Assembly: GCA_035652535.1 (NCBI GenBank)
Contig: DASRDP010000009.1
Span: 1-64,000 of the forward strand
From: Chloroflexota bacterium
Lineage (GTDB): Bacteria; Chloroflexota; UBA6077; SHYK01
Direction: 5' to 3'
Length of the DNA stretch: 64,000 nucleotides
Part shown: positions 53,233 through 61,809 of the stretch, piece by piece
Numbering within the stretch: position 1 is the first letter of the stretch
Layout: every line of letters begins with the position of its first letter
Translations under genes and position numbers: made by a program
The notes under the pieces: generated by a model
What the model saw: the letters and a program-made list of their open reading frames with translations, nothing else
What the model was told of the DNA's origin: nothing
The model's database searches: none

Positions 53233-54310
53233 CCTGATTACCGACGACGAGTCGGCCGACCTCCTGCTGCTGACCCGTCGCATGCGCCGCCTTCGCGCCG
53301 TGCGTGCCCCATTCCGGCTCCGGTCACGCGTTCTCTCGCAGATCTATAGTGGGCGGTCCACCGGCGGGATCGTCTATCTCGCGGCTATTCGTCCCCGTCG
53401 ACATCACTGGGTCACCCTCGCCAGCCGGTCGATCGCCGCGGCGCTCATCGCCGTCCTGGCCGGATACAGCACGCTCGCGGTATCAGCCGCGTCGCTGCCG
53501 GATAGTCCGCTGTATTCCCTCAAGCTCTTTGTGGAAGAGGTCCGCGTGGCGACGGCGGACGCTGAAGCCCGACCGCAGATCTACGTGGAACAAGCAGGGC
53601 TGCGCGTCCAGGAGTCCAAACGGCTCATCGATGGAGGGAACTTCTCCGAAGCCGAGCGGACAGTCGTGGACGCGCAGATCAAGTTAGAGTCCGCGCGGGC
53701 GGCGGCGCGCCAAACGTCCCATCCCGAGGCCGTATCTCGTGCGATCGCCAGCGTGCAGGCCGAGGCGAATCGGGTCGCGGCTCTGAGCGCCCCAACGAAT
53801 AACTCCCTGCCGGCTGGACCTGCTCAGGATCCGAGCTCGCGCTCGATCATCGCGGCCCCGGACAACGTCGACAGCGTCGCCGCGCCTGATACGGACGCGC
53901 GCATCCAGGACTCGGTGTCGAGCGGGAGCAAAAATTCCCTGCTGGCGCCGCGGCCGGCGAGCGGGTTCACACGGATTGGCGGGGCGAACCTCCCCGCGAG
54001 CGAGGCCGGCGTGGACGCGCTTTCCGGAGCGTCTTCGAGTGCTCCATCCGGTACGTTCGTTCCCATTGATCCGTCGTCGACGTCGACCCCGTCGGCCGCA
54101 AGCGCGACAGCGACACCGCGCTCGCCGGCGGCGCAGTCGACCGGTACTGCCTCCGGTGTGGCGTCGCCAACGCCCACCCGCGCTGGCTCGCCGGCGTCGG
54201 TCGATCCGTCGCCAGTTCCTGGGCCTCAGCACGGCGGCGGAAGCTCCGGCGCCTCCGGCGGATCCGTTGGTGCGCCTGGTGGTCCGTTCACGCAGATTCC
54301 ATCCCGCTAG
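53156..54310 (+). CDS. DUF5667 membrane protein, probable anti-sigma partner
   Basis: A 384-residue protein. The N-terminal 60 residues are cytoplasmic and Arg-rich, as in small sigma-binding domains. One membrane helix spans about 92-112 (AAALIAVLAGYSTLAVSAA). Directly after it comes the DUF5667 signature SLPDSPLYSLKLFVEEVRVA and a helical region ERTVVDAQIKLESARAAA. The remaining 200 residues are a low-complexity Ser/Thr/Pro/Ala tail. DUF5667 often sits beside ECF sigma genes. The GTG at 53156 gives the sigma overlap; a later start is possible. Anti-sigma function is inferred from position and topology only. Confidence 0.78.
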   Translation: MPWRARDLFERLRGGTGLRPKRQRPDLITDDESADLLLLTRRMRRLRAVRAPFRLRSRVLSQIYSGRSTGGIVYLAAIRPRRHHWVTLASRSIAAALIAVLAGYSTLAVSAASLPDSPLYSLKLFVEEVRVATADAEARPQIYVEQAGLRVQESKRLIDGGNFSEAERTVVDAQIKLESARAAARQTSHPEAVSRAIASVQAEANRVAALSAPTNNSLPAGPAQDPSSRSIIAAPDNVDSVAAPDTDARIQDSVSSGSKNSLLAPRPASGFTRIGGANLPASEAGVDALSGASSSAPSGTFVPIDPSSTSTPSAASATATPRSPAAQSTGTASGVASPTPTRAGSPASVDPSPVPGPQHGGGSSGASGGSVGAPGGPFTQIPSR

Positions 54311-54432
54311 GGTCTCGACCGTGGCGCTCGCCACGCGTCGTCGATACGAATTTCGCTACTCGGACAGCGGGTGGACGCCCCTGGTGTCTGCCGGTTAACC
54401 TTTAGCGCGCCGATCAACCCCCCGGAGGAAGC

Positions 54433-55155
54433 GTGCCCTTTTCCCTCCCGTTTCGCCGCGATCAACGCAGAGAAGAGCTGGAACGCGCCCGCCAGAGGAT
54501 CACCCAGCTTCGGTTGGAGATCGAACGCCTCGCGTCGGCACCGCCGGCAACCTCGCTCGAGGGCGACGGAACAGACCCGTATCGATCCGTCCAACGATTG
54601 CGGGAATCCATGGTGCACGATGAGCTCATCAGCCGGCGAGAAGAGCTCGAAGATCTCGTCGCTCGTGAAGCCGAGCTACGAAGAGTCCTCCGTCTCCCAC
54701 CGGAATCGCCCGTCCCAGCCGGCCCCCGGCCCGTTGGTGCCGCGCAGGAACCGGAGCGCCTGTCCGCAGCCGCGGCTCCGACAGCGGCCGAGCCTGCCAC
54801 CGCCGTTCGTGCCGCCCCTCGCGTGCCGCCCGCGGTGCAGGCCCCCGCCCCGCATACACCAAAGGCCGGGGTCGTACGAGTCGCGCGCCCATCGCAGCCA
54901 GCTCGGGCCGCCGAGCCCGAGAAACCGCCGCGCGCGCCAATCCGCGTGGGGTTCATCCTTGGGCACCTCGTGCGCGTGGTTCTGGCCCTCATCGCCATCG
55001 CGGTAGTTGCAGGGCTCGCGCTCGTCCTGAGCGGCATAATGGAGATCGACCCCAGCCGTTATCCCGGTCCGCTGGCCGACCTGGCGCGGCTCATTCCTGC
55101 CAAGCTCGTCCAGCTCGTGCGCGAGACGCTGCGGGTCGGCCCCATATCCCGTTAA
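54433..55155 (+). CDS. Coiled-coil membrane protein of unknown function
   Basis: A 240-residue protein I do not recognise. Residues 8-95 are charged and helical with coiled-coil character (EELERARQRITQLRLEIERL, then REELEDLVAREAELRRVL). An Ala/Pro-rich linker follows (about 95-165). One membrane helix spans about 175-200 (LVRVVLALIAIAVVAGLALVLSG). A short tail of 35 residues ends the protein, which would place most of it in the cytoplasm with a C-terminal anchor. The start is a GTG at 54433 after GGAGGAAGC. It lies 120 bases downstream of the DUF5667 gene and may belong to the same unit. Confidence 0.7.
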   Translation: MPFSLPFRRDQRREELERARQRITQLRLEIERLASAPPATSLEGDGTDPYRSVQRLRESMVHDELISRREELEDLVAREAELRRVLRLPPESPVPAGPRPVGAAQEPERLSAAAAPTAAEPATAVRAAPRVPPAVQAPAPHTPKAGVVRVARPSQPARAAEPEKPPRAPIRVGFILGHLVRVVLALIAIAVVAGLALVLSGIMEIDPSRYPGPLADLARLIPAKLVQLVRETLRVGPISR

Positions 55156-55202
55156 CGCTCGCTGCCGAACCGATGGGGCGGATGCGCGCGGAGGAGGCAG
55201 CT

Positions 55203-55574
55203 TCAAATCAGGCCGCGAAATGTGGGCTTGAAGAAGCTGTGCAAGAAATTGTGTCGATGGGCCCAGCGGTGAGCGAGCTTGAGGACATCCACCGGCAGCA
55301 ATAGATCGCCCCGGGCAGCGATTTTCAGCGCCTGATAGCCTTTGCCAGCGTCCACCGGCGCGTCGTCAGCAAAGCCTATCGAGCAGCCATGGGACTCCAC
55401 CTGCTCCTGAAGCGTCTCGAAGCCCTTGAGCCGCTTGTTGGGGGTCAGATAAATCCAGAAGCTATTGCTTCCGATCAGCTCGTGGAAATGGTCGTCCGCA
55501 TTGGGGCCGCCAACCCTGGGGTTTGACCCCCTCCGTCGAGCGGCTCGGTTGGGTCCCGGGCGCTGCATGTTCAT
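55203..55574 (-). CDS. Small hypothetical protein
   Basis: A 123-residue reading frame I do not recognise. The first 30 residues are Arg/Pro-rich, so the start at 55574 may be too early. The rest has a plausible globular pattern (FWIYLTPNKRLKGFETLQEQ, GKGYQALKIAARGDLLLPVDVLKLAHRW). The third codon position is G or C in about three quarters of codons, like true genes here, which is the main argument that it is coding. It lies 90 bases downstream of metG on the same strand. The related-looking ending HNFLHSFFKPTFRGLI is not diagnostic. Confidence 0.5.
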   Translation of the reverse strand: MNMQRPGPNRAARRRGSNPRVGGPNADDHFHELIGSNSFWIYLTPNKRLKGFETLQEQVESHGCSIGFADDAPVDAGKGYQALKIAARGDLLLPVDVLKLAHRWAHRHNFLHSFFKPTFRGLI

Positions 55575-55667
55575 GGCGTCGATTATGCCATCCTTGGTGC
55601 CCCTGCCCGCCGTCGGCTGCCGAACGACCGCAGTGATTCCTCGCGACGTCTGATTCGAGGCGGGCGC

Positions 55668-57290
55668 TCAATCGACGTCGAGCTTTGTGAAGAGCGGGGT
55701 GGGGACCGGAAGTGGCGTGCCCGGAGCGAGGCGCTCGATCTTCCAGCCGCGTGTCGCCAGCTCGTCCTGATAGCCAAGGAGATGGTGGAGCCGTTCGGAC
55801 GAGAAGGGCAGAAACGGCGCCATGAGCACCTTGATCGAATTGATGAGCGTCAGGAGCCCGTACACCGTCGCGGCGCAGGCGGCCCGGTCCTCGCGGATTT
55901 GCCGCCAGGGCTCGCGGCGGTCCAGCTCTTTGTTCCCGAACTGCGCGAGCGCCATCACCTCGCGGAGCGACTCTTTGAAGCGACACGCGGCGAGCAAGCT
56001 CCGCACACGGTCGAACGTCTCGGCGGCGCGGGCTTCGACGGCCTCACTCACGGACGGATCGGCCGCGGGAACGCGCCGGTCGAAGTTTCGACTCGTGAAT
56101 GTGAGCGTTCGATGCACCAGGTTCCCCCACGTGGCGACCAGCTCCTCGTTATTGCGTCGGATGAACTCCTCCCACGTGAAGTCCGCGTCGCGGCCCTCCG
56201 GCATGTTGGCCGCGAGCATGTACCGAAGGGGGTCAGGATCGTACCGCTGCAGGAACTCTGGCACCCAGATCGCCCAGTTGCGGCTCGTCGAAACCTTCGC
56301 GTTCTCCAGCGTGAGATATTCGTTAGCGGGCACGTCGTAGGGGAGGTTGAGGCCCCCGTGGCCGAGCAGTTCGGCGGGCCAAATGATCGTATGGAAGAAG
56401 ACGTTATCTTTTCCGATGAAGTAATAGGTGTGGTTCTCACCAGTCCACCACTGCTTCCAAAGATCCGGTTTCCCCTGTGCCTTCGCCCACTCGATGCTCG
56501 ATGACAGGTACCCGATGCACGCCTCGAACCACACGTAGATCCGCTTGTCGTCGAACCCCGGCACCGGGATGGTGACGCCCCAGTCGATGTCTCGGGTGAT
56601 GGGTCGCGGAAGGAGTCCGCCTTCGAGGAATGAGCGCGTCGCGTTGAGCACGGTTGGTCGCCAATGTGACTGCCCGGCCACCCACTCCTTGAGCTGTTCT
56701 TCAAAGTGCGGAAGCTGAAGGAAGAAGTGCTGCGTCTCCCGGATCTCGGGCTCGTTGCCGCAGGAGCGACAGCGAGGACGGATGAGGTCGATCCCGTTCA
56801 GTGGACGCCCGCAATTGTCGCACTGGTCCCCGCGGGCGCCGTCATACCCGCAATGTGGACACGTCCCCTCGACGTATCGATCCGGAAGGTATCGGCGGTC
56901 GTAGACGCAGTACAGAGCCTGCATGGTATCGAGCGTGATATGTCCGTCATTCAGCATGCGCAGAAAGAGATCGTGAACGACCTGTTCGTGGTTCTGCGTT
57001 CCGGTCCGCGTGAAGATGTCGAAGCTAATGCCGAGCTGCTTCCACGATTCCAGGAATTCCGCGTGATAGTGATCTGTGATTTCCCGAGGCGTGCGACCTT
57101 CCTGGTCGGCGCGGACCGTGATCGGCGTGCCATGCTCATCGGATCCGGAGACCATCAAAACGTCGTTGCCGATCAAGCGGTGAAACCGCGCAAAAATATC
57201 GGCTGGAAGATACGCTCCGGCGATCTGACCGACGTGCAGTGAGCCGTTTGCATACGGCCATGCGACGCAAACGAGGACTTTATCGGCCAC
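55668..57290 (-). CDS. metG: Methionyl-tRNA synthetase
   Basis: A 540-residue class I synthetase that charges tRNA-Met. The HIGH-type motif is HVGQ at 19-22 in YANGSLHVGQ. The zinc-knuckle Cys pairs are CPHC, CDNC and CRSC, corresponding to the two-knuckle form. The KMSKS-type loop is KVSTS in ENAKVSTSRNW. The anticodon-binding domain follows (VHRTLTFTSRNFDR). No C-terminal dimerisation EMAP-like domain is present, giving the shorter form. The start is the ATG at 57290 after AGGAGGA. It is the last assigned housekeeping gene of the larB-folC-larC-glycosyltransferase run, 82 bases downstream of it. Confidence 0.95.
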   Translation of the reverse strand: MADKVLVCVAWPYANGSLHVGQIAGAYLPADIFARFHRLIGNDVLMVSGSDEHGTPITVRADQEGRTPREITDHYHAEFLESWKQLGISFDIFTRTGTQNHEQVVHDLFLRMLNDGHITLDTMQALYCVYDRRYLPDRYVEGTCPHCGYDGARGDQCDNCGRPLNGIDLIRPRCRSCGNEPEIRETQHFFLQLPHFEEQLKEWVAGQSHWRPTVLNATRSFLEGGLLPRPITRDIDWGVTIPVPGFDDKRIYVWFEACIGYLSSSIEWAKAQGKPDLWKQWWTGENHTYYFIGKDNVFFHTIIWPAELLGHGGLNLPYDVPANEYLTLENAKVSTSRNWAIWVPEFLQRYDPDPLRYMLAANMPEGRDADFTWEEFIRRNNEELVATWGNLVHRTLTFTSRNFDRRVPAADPSVSEAVEARAAETFDRVRSLLAACRFKESLREVMALAQFGNKELDRREPWRQIREDRAACAATVYGLLTLINSIKVLMAPFLPFSSERLHHLLGYQDELATRGWKIERLAPGTPLPVPTPLFTKLDVD

Positions 57291-57372
57291 ATGTCCTCCT
57301 GAAGATCGCTGAGAGGAGACAGGAACGCTCGAAAGCGATGCCGGGAATACGCTTCAGATGGCCAGTCAGGGG

Positions 57373-58140
57373 CTATGCGTATCGACCGGTTGTCTGGTTC
57401 CAGCGGATGATGAACAGTTCGCGCAGCATCGCAATTGTATCATGGAGTGGTCGCACCCGACTCGATGCATCATACCGCCAGGTGACCGGAACCTCGCGAA
57501 GCGTGTATCCCCGACGCCGCGCGAGGAACAACACCTCGACGTCGAAGGCCCAGCCGTTGATCACTTGGCGGCTGAACAGATCCTCCGCAGCGGTCCTGGT
57601 GAACGCTTTGAAGCCGCACTGCGTGTCGCGAATCTCTGGCACGGCGACCAGCCGGACCAGCAGGTTGAATCCGCGGCCCATCAGGTGTCGGCGCCACGGT
57701 TCACCGATCCGTCTCGCGCCGACGATCTCCCGCGAGGCGATCGCGATATCCGCGCCATCCCCGACCGCAGCGTAGAGCGACGAAATCTCACCGACGGGCA
57801 TCGAGAAGTCCACGTCGCAAAAGACGATCGTGCGCCCTCTGGCCGCGCGTACCCCGGCGCGCACGGCGCTTCCCTTTCCGCGAATGGGCAGGTGAACCGC
57901 CCGGAATCGCGCGTCCGCCTTCGCCGCGAGGTCAGCGATCTCCGGCGTTCGGTCCGTGCTGGCGTTTTCGACGATCAGGACCTCAGCCTCCAGCTTCTGG
58001 ACATCGAGAAAGTCCGTGAGCTTGCGTACGGCGTCCGGGAGTCGGTTCTCTTCGTTGAGGGCAGGAACAACGATGCTGAGATCGAGCAGCTCCGTGTCGT
58101 CGAGGCAGACGGAGCCGTCCCTGATTCGATCGGAGATCAT
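57373..58140 (-). CDS. Family 2 glycosyltransferase, dolichyl-phosphate glucosyltransferase-like
   Basis: A 255-residue GT-A fold enzyme. It shows LSIVVPALNEENRLPDAV, ENASTDRTPEI, GKGSAVRAGV and the nucleotide-sugar/metal motif FCDVDFSMP, then the family-specific DTQCGFKAFTRTAAEDLF and YTLREVPVTWRYD. These match the Alg5/dolichyl- or undecaprenyl-phosphate glucosyl- and mannosyltransferase group, which loads a sugar onto a lipid carrier. There is no membrane helix. The ATG at 58140 overlaps the stop of the previous gene (ATGA). Confidence 0.9.
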   Translation of the reverse strand: MISDRIRDGSVCLDDTELLDLSIVVPALNEENRLPDAVRKLTDFLDVQKLEAEVLIVENASTDRTPEIADLAAKADARFRAVHLPIRGKGSAVRAGVRAARGRTIVFCDVDFSMPVGEISSLYAAVGDGADIAIASREIVGARRIGEPWRRHLMGRGFNLLVRLVAVPEIRDTQCGFKAFTRTAAEDLFSRQVINGWAFDVEVLFLARRRGYTLREVPVTWRYDASSRVRPLHDTIAMLRELFIIRWNQTTGRYA

Positions 58141-59108
58141 TGGGTCAACAATCCAGACAGCTGCTCTGAGGTAACGCGTCGTGGACGCTGCACGCTGCCC
58201 CGCTGTCCCACGAGACGCGGGACCGTGGCCAACCCGTGAAGCTGGCCACGGAGCCGGGCTCGGGCGGCCGGCTCGCGGGCGTGGCGCAGGGCCCGAATGG
58301 CCAGCGCAAGCTGCGTTCGGAGAAACTTCGCCCAGTGCCTGCGCCACCATTCCTCTGGCGCGTCGCGCGCCAGCAGCCAAACGAAGTTTCGCCCGCACAG
58401 GTACGAGGCGACATCGCTCGGAGTGCTCGCCCCCAACCGATGGCGGACGAGCGCTCGGGGCGCGTACACGCATCGATAGCCCCGCAATTGCGCGCGAAAT
58501 GCCAGGTCCACATCCTCGCAGTACATGCCGAACTGCTCGTCAAACGGTCCGATCTCCTCGATCATGGTTCGTCGATAGCCTGCCGCGCCGCCGCATGCGC
58601 CGAACACGAACTGCTCGTCGTCGTACTGCCCACGGTCGACTTCCCACACACCGCGGCTGTCGGGAACGCCGGCTCGGAGGAAGACGTCACCGGCTGAATG
58701 GATTCGACAGTCCGGTCCGTCTAGGAGGATCTTCGAAGCAGCCGATCCGGCATCCGGGTGGCGCGACAGCGCTGCGACCAGCTCCTCGACCCACCGGGGG
58801 TCCGCGCGCGCGTCGCTATTCAGGAGTGCAAAGATGTCGCCCAACGCGGCGCGCATCCCGACGTTGACGGCATGGGCGAATCCGCGGTTCTCCCCCAGCG
58901 CGATGAGTCTGAAGTCGGGAAACCCCCGGGCGATGAGGTCGACGGAATCGTCAGTGGACCCGTCGTCCACGACGATGCGGTCGACGTTTCCGTACGTCTG
59001 CGCGCGAATCGACTCGAGACAGTCGCCAATGATCGCGCTCCCGTTCCAGTTCGGGACGATCACCGACACCCTGGGCGATTCACAATGCCGATCGGGCGCG
59101 TCTGTCAC
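58137..59108 (-). CDS. Family 2 glycosyltransferase, rhamnosyltransferase-like
   Basis: A 323-residue GT-A fold enzyme. It shows VSVIVPNWNGSAIIGDCL, VDDGSTDDSVD, NRGFAHAVNVGMRAA, the DxD-like LLNSDARADP, and a late EEIGPFDEQFGMYCEDVDLAFR. These are hallmarks of the WbbL/rhamnosyltransferase-like group that builds surface polysaccharide. The GTG at 59108 overlaps the larC stop (GTGA). Acceptor and sugar are unknown. It is coupled to the next glycosyltransferase, so both probably act on one cell-surface glycan. Confidence 0.9.
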   Translation of the reverse strand: MTDAPDRHCESPRVSVIVPNWNGSAIIGDCLESIRAQTYGNVDRIVVDDGSTDDSVDLIARGFPDFRLIALGENRGFAHAVNVGMRAALGDIFALLNSDARADPRWVEELVAALSRHPDAGSAASKILLDGPDCRIHSAGDVFLRAGVPDSRGVWEVDRGQYDDEQFVFGACGGAAGYRRTMIEEIGPFDEQFGMYCEDVDLAFRAQLRGYRCVYAPRALVRHRLGASTPSDVASYLCGRNFVWLLARDAPEEWWRRHWAKFLRTQLALAIRALRHAREPAARARLRGQLHGLATVPRLVGQRGSVQRPRRVTSEQLSGLLTQ

Positions 59109-60316
59109 GGCGCGCGCTCCGGGGGGATCCCCGCGGCGTACACAGCGGCGTACACCTCCCCGATCGGGACATTGTGCTCTCGGGCGATCCGGGCGCACTC
59201 CTCGTACTCTGGGCACAAGACATCGCGCCCGTCGATCGTTTTGATCTTCACCTGCATCGATCCAAACCGGGTCGACACCCGCTCCGTCCGTCGCTGGGCG
59301 ATCACCCGCCGCATCGTGCGGAGGCGGACGCCGAGCGACGTCGTTTCGCGCAGCACGATCCCCGCCAGCGAGTCCGCCGCATCATTCGTACACAAGACCG
59401 AGAGAAGCATCCCGGGCCGATTTTTCTTCATCTGAATCGGTGTGAAAAACACGTCCAGCGCGCCCGCGGATTGAAGCCGCTCCATCGCAAACGCCGCCTG
59501 TTCCGGCGTGCAGTCATCCAGGTTGGTTTCGATTAGCGTCACGTCGTCGTGTCCGAGGGAAGATTCGAGCTGGGCGCCAACCCACACACGGAGGACGTTG
59601 GGCCACGGCAGCGCGCGTGTGCCGAGGCCGGTGCCGACCGCGTCGACCCGCATCTCCGGCTGCTGGAACTCACCCAGCGTCGTCAGAATTGCCGCGCCGG
59701 TCGGGGTCACAAGCTCCGCCTCGGTGTCCACGGGCCGCGTAGGTGCGTGAGCCTCCGCGATCAGGGCGAGTGTAGCAGGAGCGGGTAGCGGGAGCACGCC
59801 GTGTGACGACTTGACGCGCCCGTGTCCAAGCGGCAGGCTCGAAACGAAAATCGCGGAGACACCGAGTCGCTCGAGCAGGATGAGCGAGCCGACGACGTCC
59901 ACGATTGCGTCGACGGCGCCGACCTCATGGAAACGAACTTTTTCGATCTCCGAACCGTGGATGGAGGCTTCCACGGCCGCGAGCCGACGGAAGATCACCA
60001 TCGCCTTCGTCCGTACTGCGTTGGACAGTGTGCTCCGCAGCAGAATATTTTCGATGTCCGCGAGCGAACGGTGAGGCGGATCCGGTTCGTCCACGTGAAC
60101 GCGTACCAGCGTGCCGGTGAGACCGGCGCTGGTCGTCCGTTGGACCTCAGCGCGGAATCGTCCGATCGGAAGCGTGTCGAGCCCCGCGTGGAGGTCGGCA
60201 GGGTCAGCCCCGGCGTCGATGAGCGCCCCGAGGACCATGTTGCCACTGGCGCCGCTGAAACAATCGAAAAATGCTACGCGTCGTGGCACGGCCGTGTCCG
60301 ATCGGCTCGAAGTCAT
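59105..60316 (-). CDS. larC: Nickel-pincer cofactor biosynthesis protein LarC
   Basis: A 403-residue nickel insertase. LarC puts Ni into the thiolated pyridinium pincer cofactor used by lactate racemase LarA and relatives. Landmarks are FFDCFSGASGNMVLGALIDAG, a His-rich segment RFHEVGAVDAIVDVVG, and a C-terminal region IETNLDDCTPEQAAFAMERL, VFFTPIQMKKNRPG and CPEYEECARIAREH. It is encoded as one continuous frame rather than the two frames joined by ribosomal frameshifting known from Lactobacillus. The ATG at 60316 follows GGAAGGA. larE and a larA-type gene are not in the window. Confidence 0.92.
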   Translation of the reverse strand: MTSSRSDTAVPRRVAFFDCFSGASGNMVLGALIDAGADPADLHAGLDTLPIGRFRAEVQRTTSAGLTGTLVRVHVDEPDPPHRSLADIENILLRSTLSNAVRTKAMVIFRRLAAVEASIHGSEIEKVRFHEVGAVDAIVDVVGSLILLERLGVSAIFVSSLPLGHGRVKSSHGVLPLPAPATLALIAEAHAPTRPVDTEAELVTPTGAAILTTLGEFQQPEMRVDAVGTGLGTRALPWPNVLRVWVGAQLESSLGHDDVTLIETNLDDCTPEQAAFAMERLQSAGALDVFFTPIQMKKNRPGMLLSVLCTNDAADSLAGIVLRETTSLGVRLRTMRRVIAQRRTERVSTRFGSMQVKIKTIDGRDVLCPEYEECARIAREHNVPIGEVYAAVYAAGIPPERAP

Positions 60317-60387
60317 GCCGAAAATCCTTCCGCGATTGTTGGGGCCCATGGAGACCCGAGAGGAAATTCGGGTCCGGCCCGTGTCGA

Positions 60388-61809
60388 CTACGTCGCGGCC
60401 GTATTGTCAGCGCATCCGCCCGATTCGCGCCAGAGCCACTCCAGCACATCTCCCGCGAGAAATAACGATCCAGCGACGAGCACCGCGCCGCTGGGGGGGA
60501 GCCCCGCCCATGCAGACTGCAGGGCCGCTTCCGCGTTTGGCTCAACGGTCGCGGGCAGTCCGAGACCGTCGGCGATGACCGCAAGTCTGCTGGGTTCGTA
60601 CGAGCGTGGGTGTCGGGCGCGCGTAGCCACGACGCGGGACACGACCGGCGCGAGCTCGGCGAGGGTGGCAACAGCGTCCTTATCCACTGACATCCCGACG
60701 ACCAGGGTGACGGCACGGGATGGGAGGCATTCGACCACCGTTTCCGCCAGCGCCCGAGCGGAGGCGGGATTGTGGGCTCCGTCGACGATGGTGAGCGGGT
60801 CGAGCACGACGGTCTGAAACCGTCCCGGCCAGCTCACTTGCCCGAGCCCGGACCGAATGTCGTCGTCCGTGATGCGCCAGCCGCTTTGTCGGAGCCACAG
60901 CGCCCCCATCACCGCCGTTGCCAGATTGTCGCGCTGACAGCGTCCCGAAAGCGGGGGACTCAGCCGCTCTACTGACCCGAGGCGTCCGCGAACTGTAAGG
61001 TTTGCAGGGACCTCCCGCGACGTTTCCCAGAAGAATTCTGATCCAAGCTCGTACAGGCGCGAGTCGCGCTCGCGCGCGCATGCCCGGATCACAACGGCCG
61101 CCTCCTCAACTTGATGGGACGATATGACTGGCACGCCCCGCCGCATAACGCCGGCTTTCTCGCGGGCGATCGCCGGGATGGTCGTGCCGAGCGTTTCGCT
61201 GTGATCGATTCCGATGGGACCGATCAACGAAAGGGTCGGTTCCAACGCATTGGTTGCGTCACGGGCGCCCCCAACGCCGACCTCCACGACGGCGATCTCT
61301 ACGTGTTCTCTCGAAAAGTGGGAGAGGGCCAGCGCTGTCCCCGCGTCGAACGTCGTGAGAGGTCCCAGGAGATCAACGTTGCGTTCAATCCTGCTCATGG
61401 CGGGCCGAAGCGAATCGAAGGCCTCGACGAGGCCGTGCTGCGTGATGAACTGGCCGTTCGCCCAGATGCGCTCACGATGGGAATAGAGATGGGGCTGGGT
61501 GTAGCGCCCGACTCGGATCCCCGCGGCGTGCAGCACCGACGACAGAACGGCGGCCATCGATCCCTTCCCTTTGGTGCCGGCGACCAAGATCGTCTGAAAC
61601 CGCGCCTGCGGATTGCCGGCCGCGTCTAGCAGGGCGCGCATCCGATCGAGCTTTCGCTCACGGCCTAGCCGGGCCGCCCGTTCGGTTCGGGGGACCTCGG
61701 AATACGTATAGAGGCGGGCGAGTACGTGGCGGTAGTCGTCGCTTCCCACGCTATCTGGGAGCGGCAACTGCCAGGGGATGACGGTTCGTGGAACGGTGCG
61801 GCCGATCAA
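60388..61809 (-). CDS. folC: Folylpolyglutamate synthase / dihydrofolate synthase
   Basis: A 473-residue Mur-ligase-family enzyme that adds glutamate to folates. The ATP loop is VAGTKGKGSMAAVL, the family His/Glu region reads VVEVGVGGARDATNAL, IGIDHSETLG and IAREKAGVMRRGVPV, and the C-terminal ligase domain starts VVLDPLTIVDGAHNPASARAL. I chose the TTG at 61809, which overlaps the larB stop (TTGA); a GTG at 61749 closer to the domain is an alternative, and the frame is open to 61938. It is inserted between larB and larC. Confidence 0.9.
   Translation of the reverse strand: MIGRTVPRTVIPWQLPLPDSVGSDDYRHVLARLYTYSEVPRTERAARLGRERKLDRMRALLDAAGNPQARFQTILVAGTKGKGSMAAVLSSVLHAAGIRVGRYTQPHLYSHRERIWANGQFITQHGLVEAFDSLRPAMSRIERNVDLLGPLTTFDAGTALALSHFSREHVEIAVVEVGVGGARDATNALEPTLSLIGPIGIDHSETLGTTIPAIAREKAGVMRRGVPVISSHQVEEAAVVIRACARERDSRLYELGSEFFWETSREVPANLTVRGRLGSVERLSPPLSGRCQRDNLATAVMGALWLRQSGWRITDDDIRSGLGQVSWPGRFQTVVLDPLTIVDGAHNPASARALAETVVECLPSRAVTLVVGMSVDKDAVATLAELAPVVSRVVATRARHPRSYEPSRLAVIADGLGLPATVEPNAEAALQSAWAGLPPSGAVLVAGSLFLAGDVLEWLWRESGGCADNTAAT

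Noticed and set aside
59105-60316. Programmed ribosomal frameshift in larC
   Set aside because: The gene is one continuous frame from start to stop, so the split seen in Lactobacillus larC1/larC2 does not apply here.
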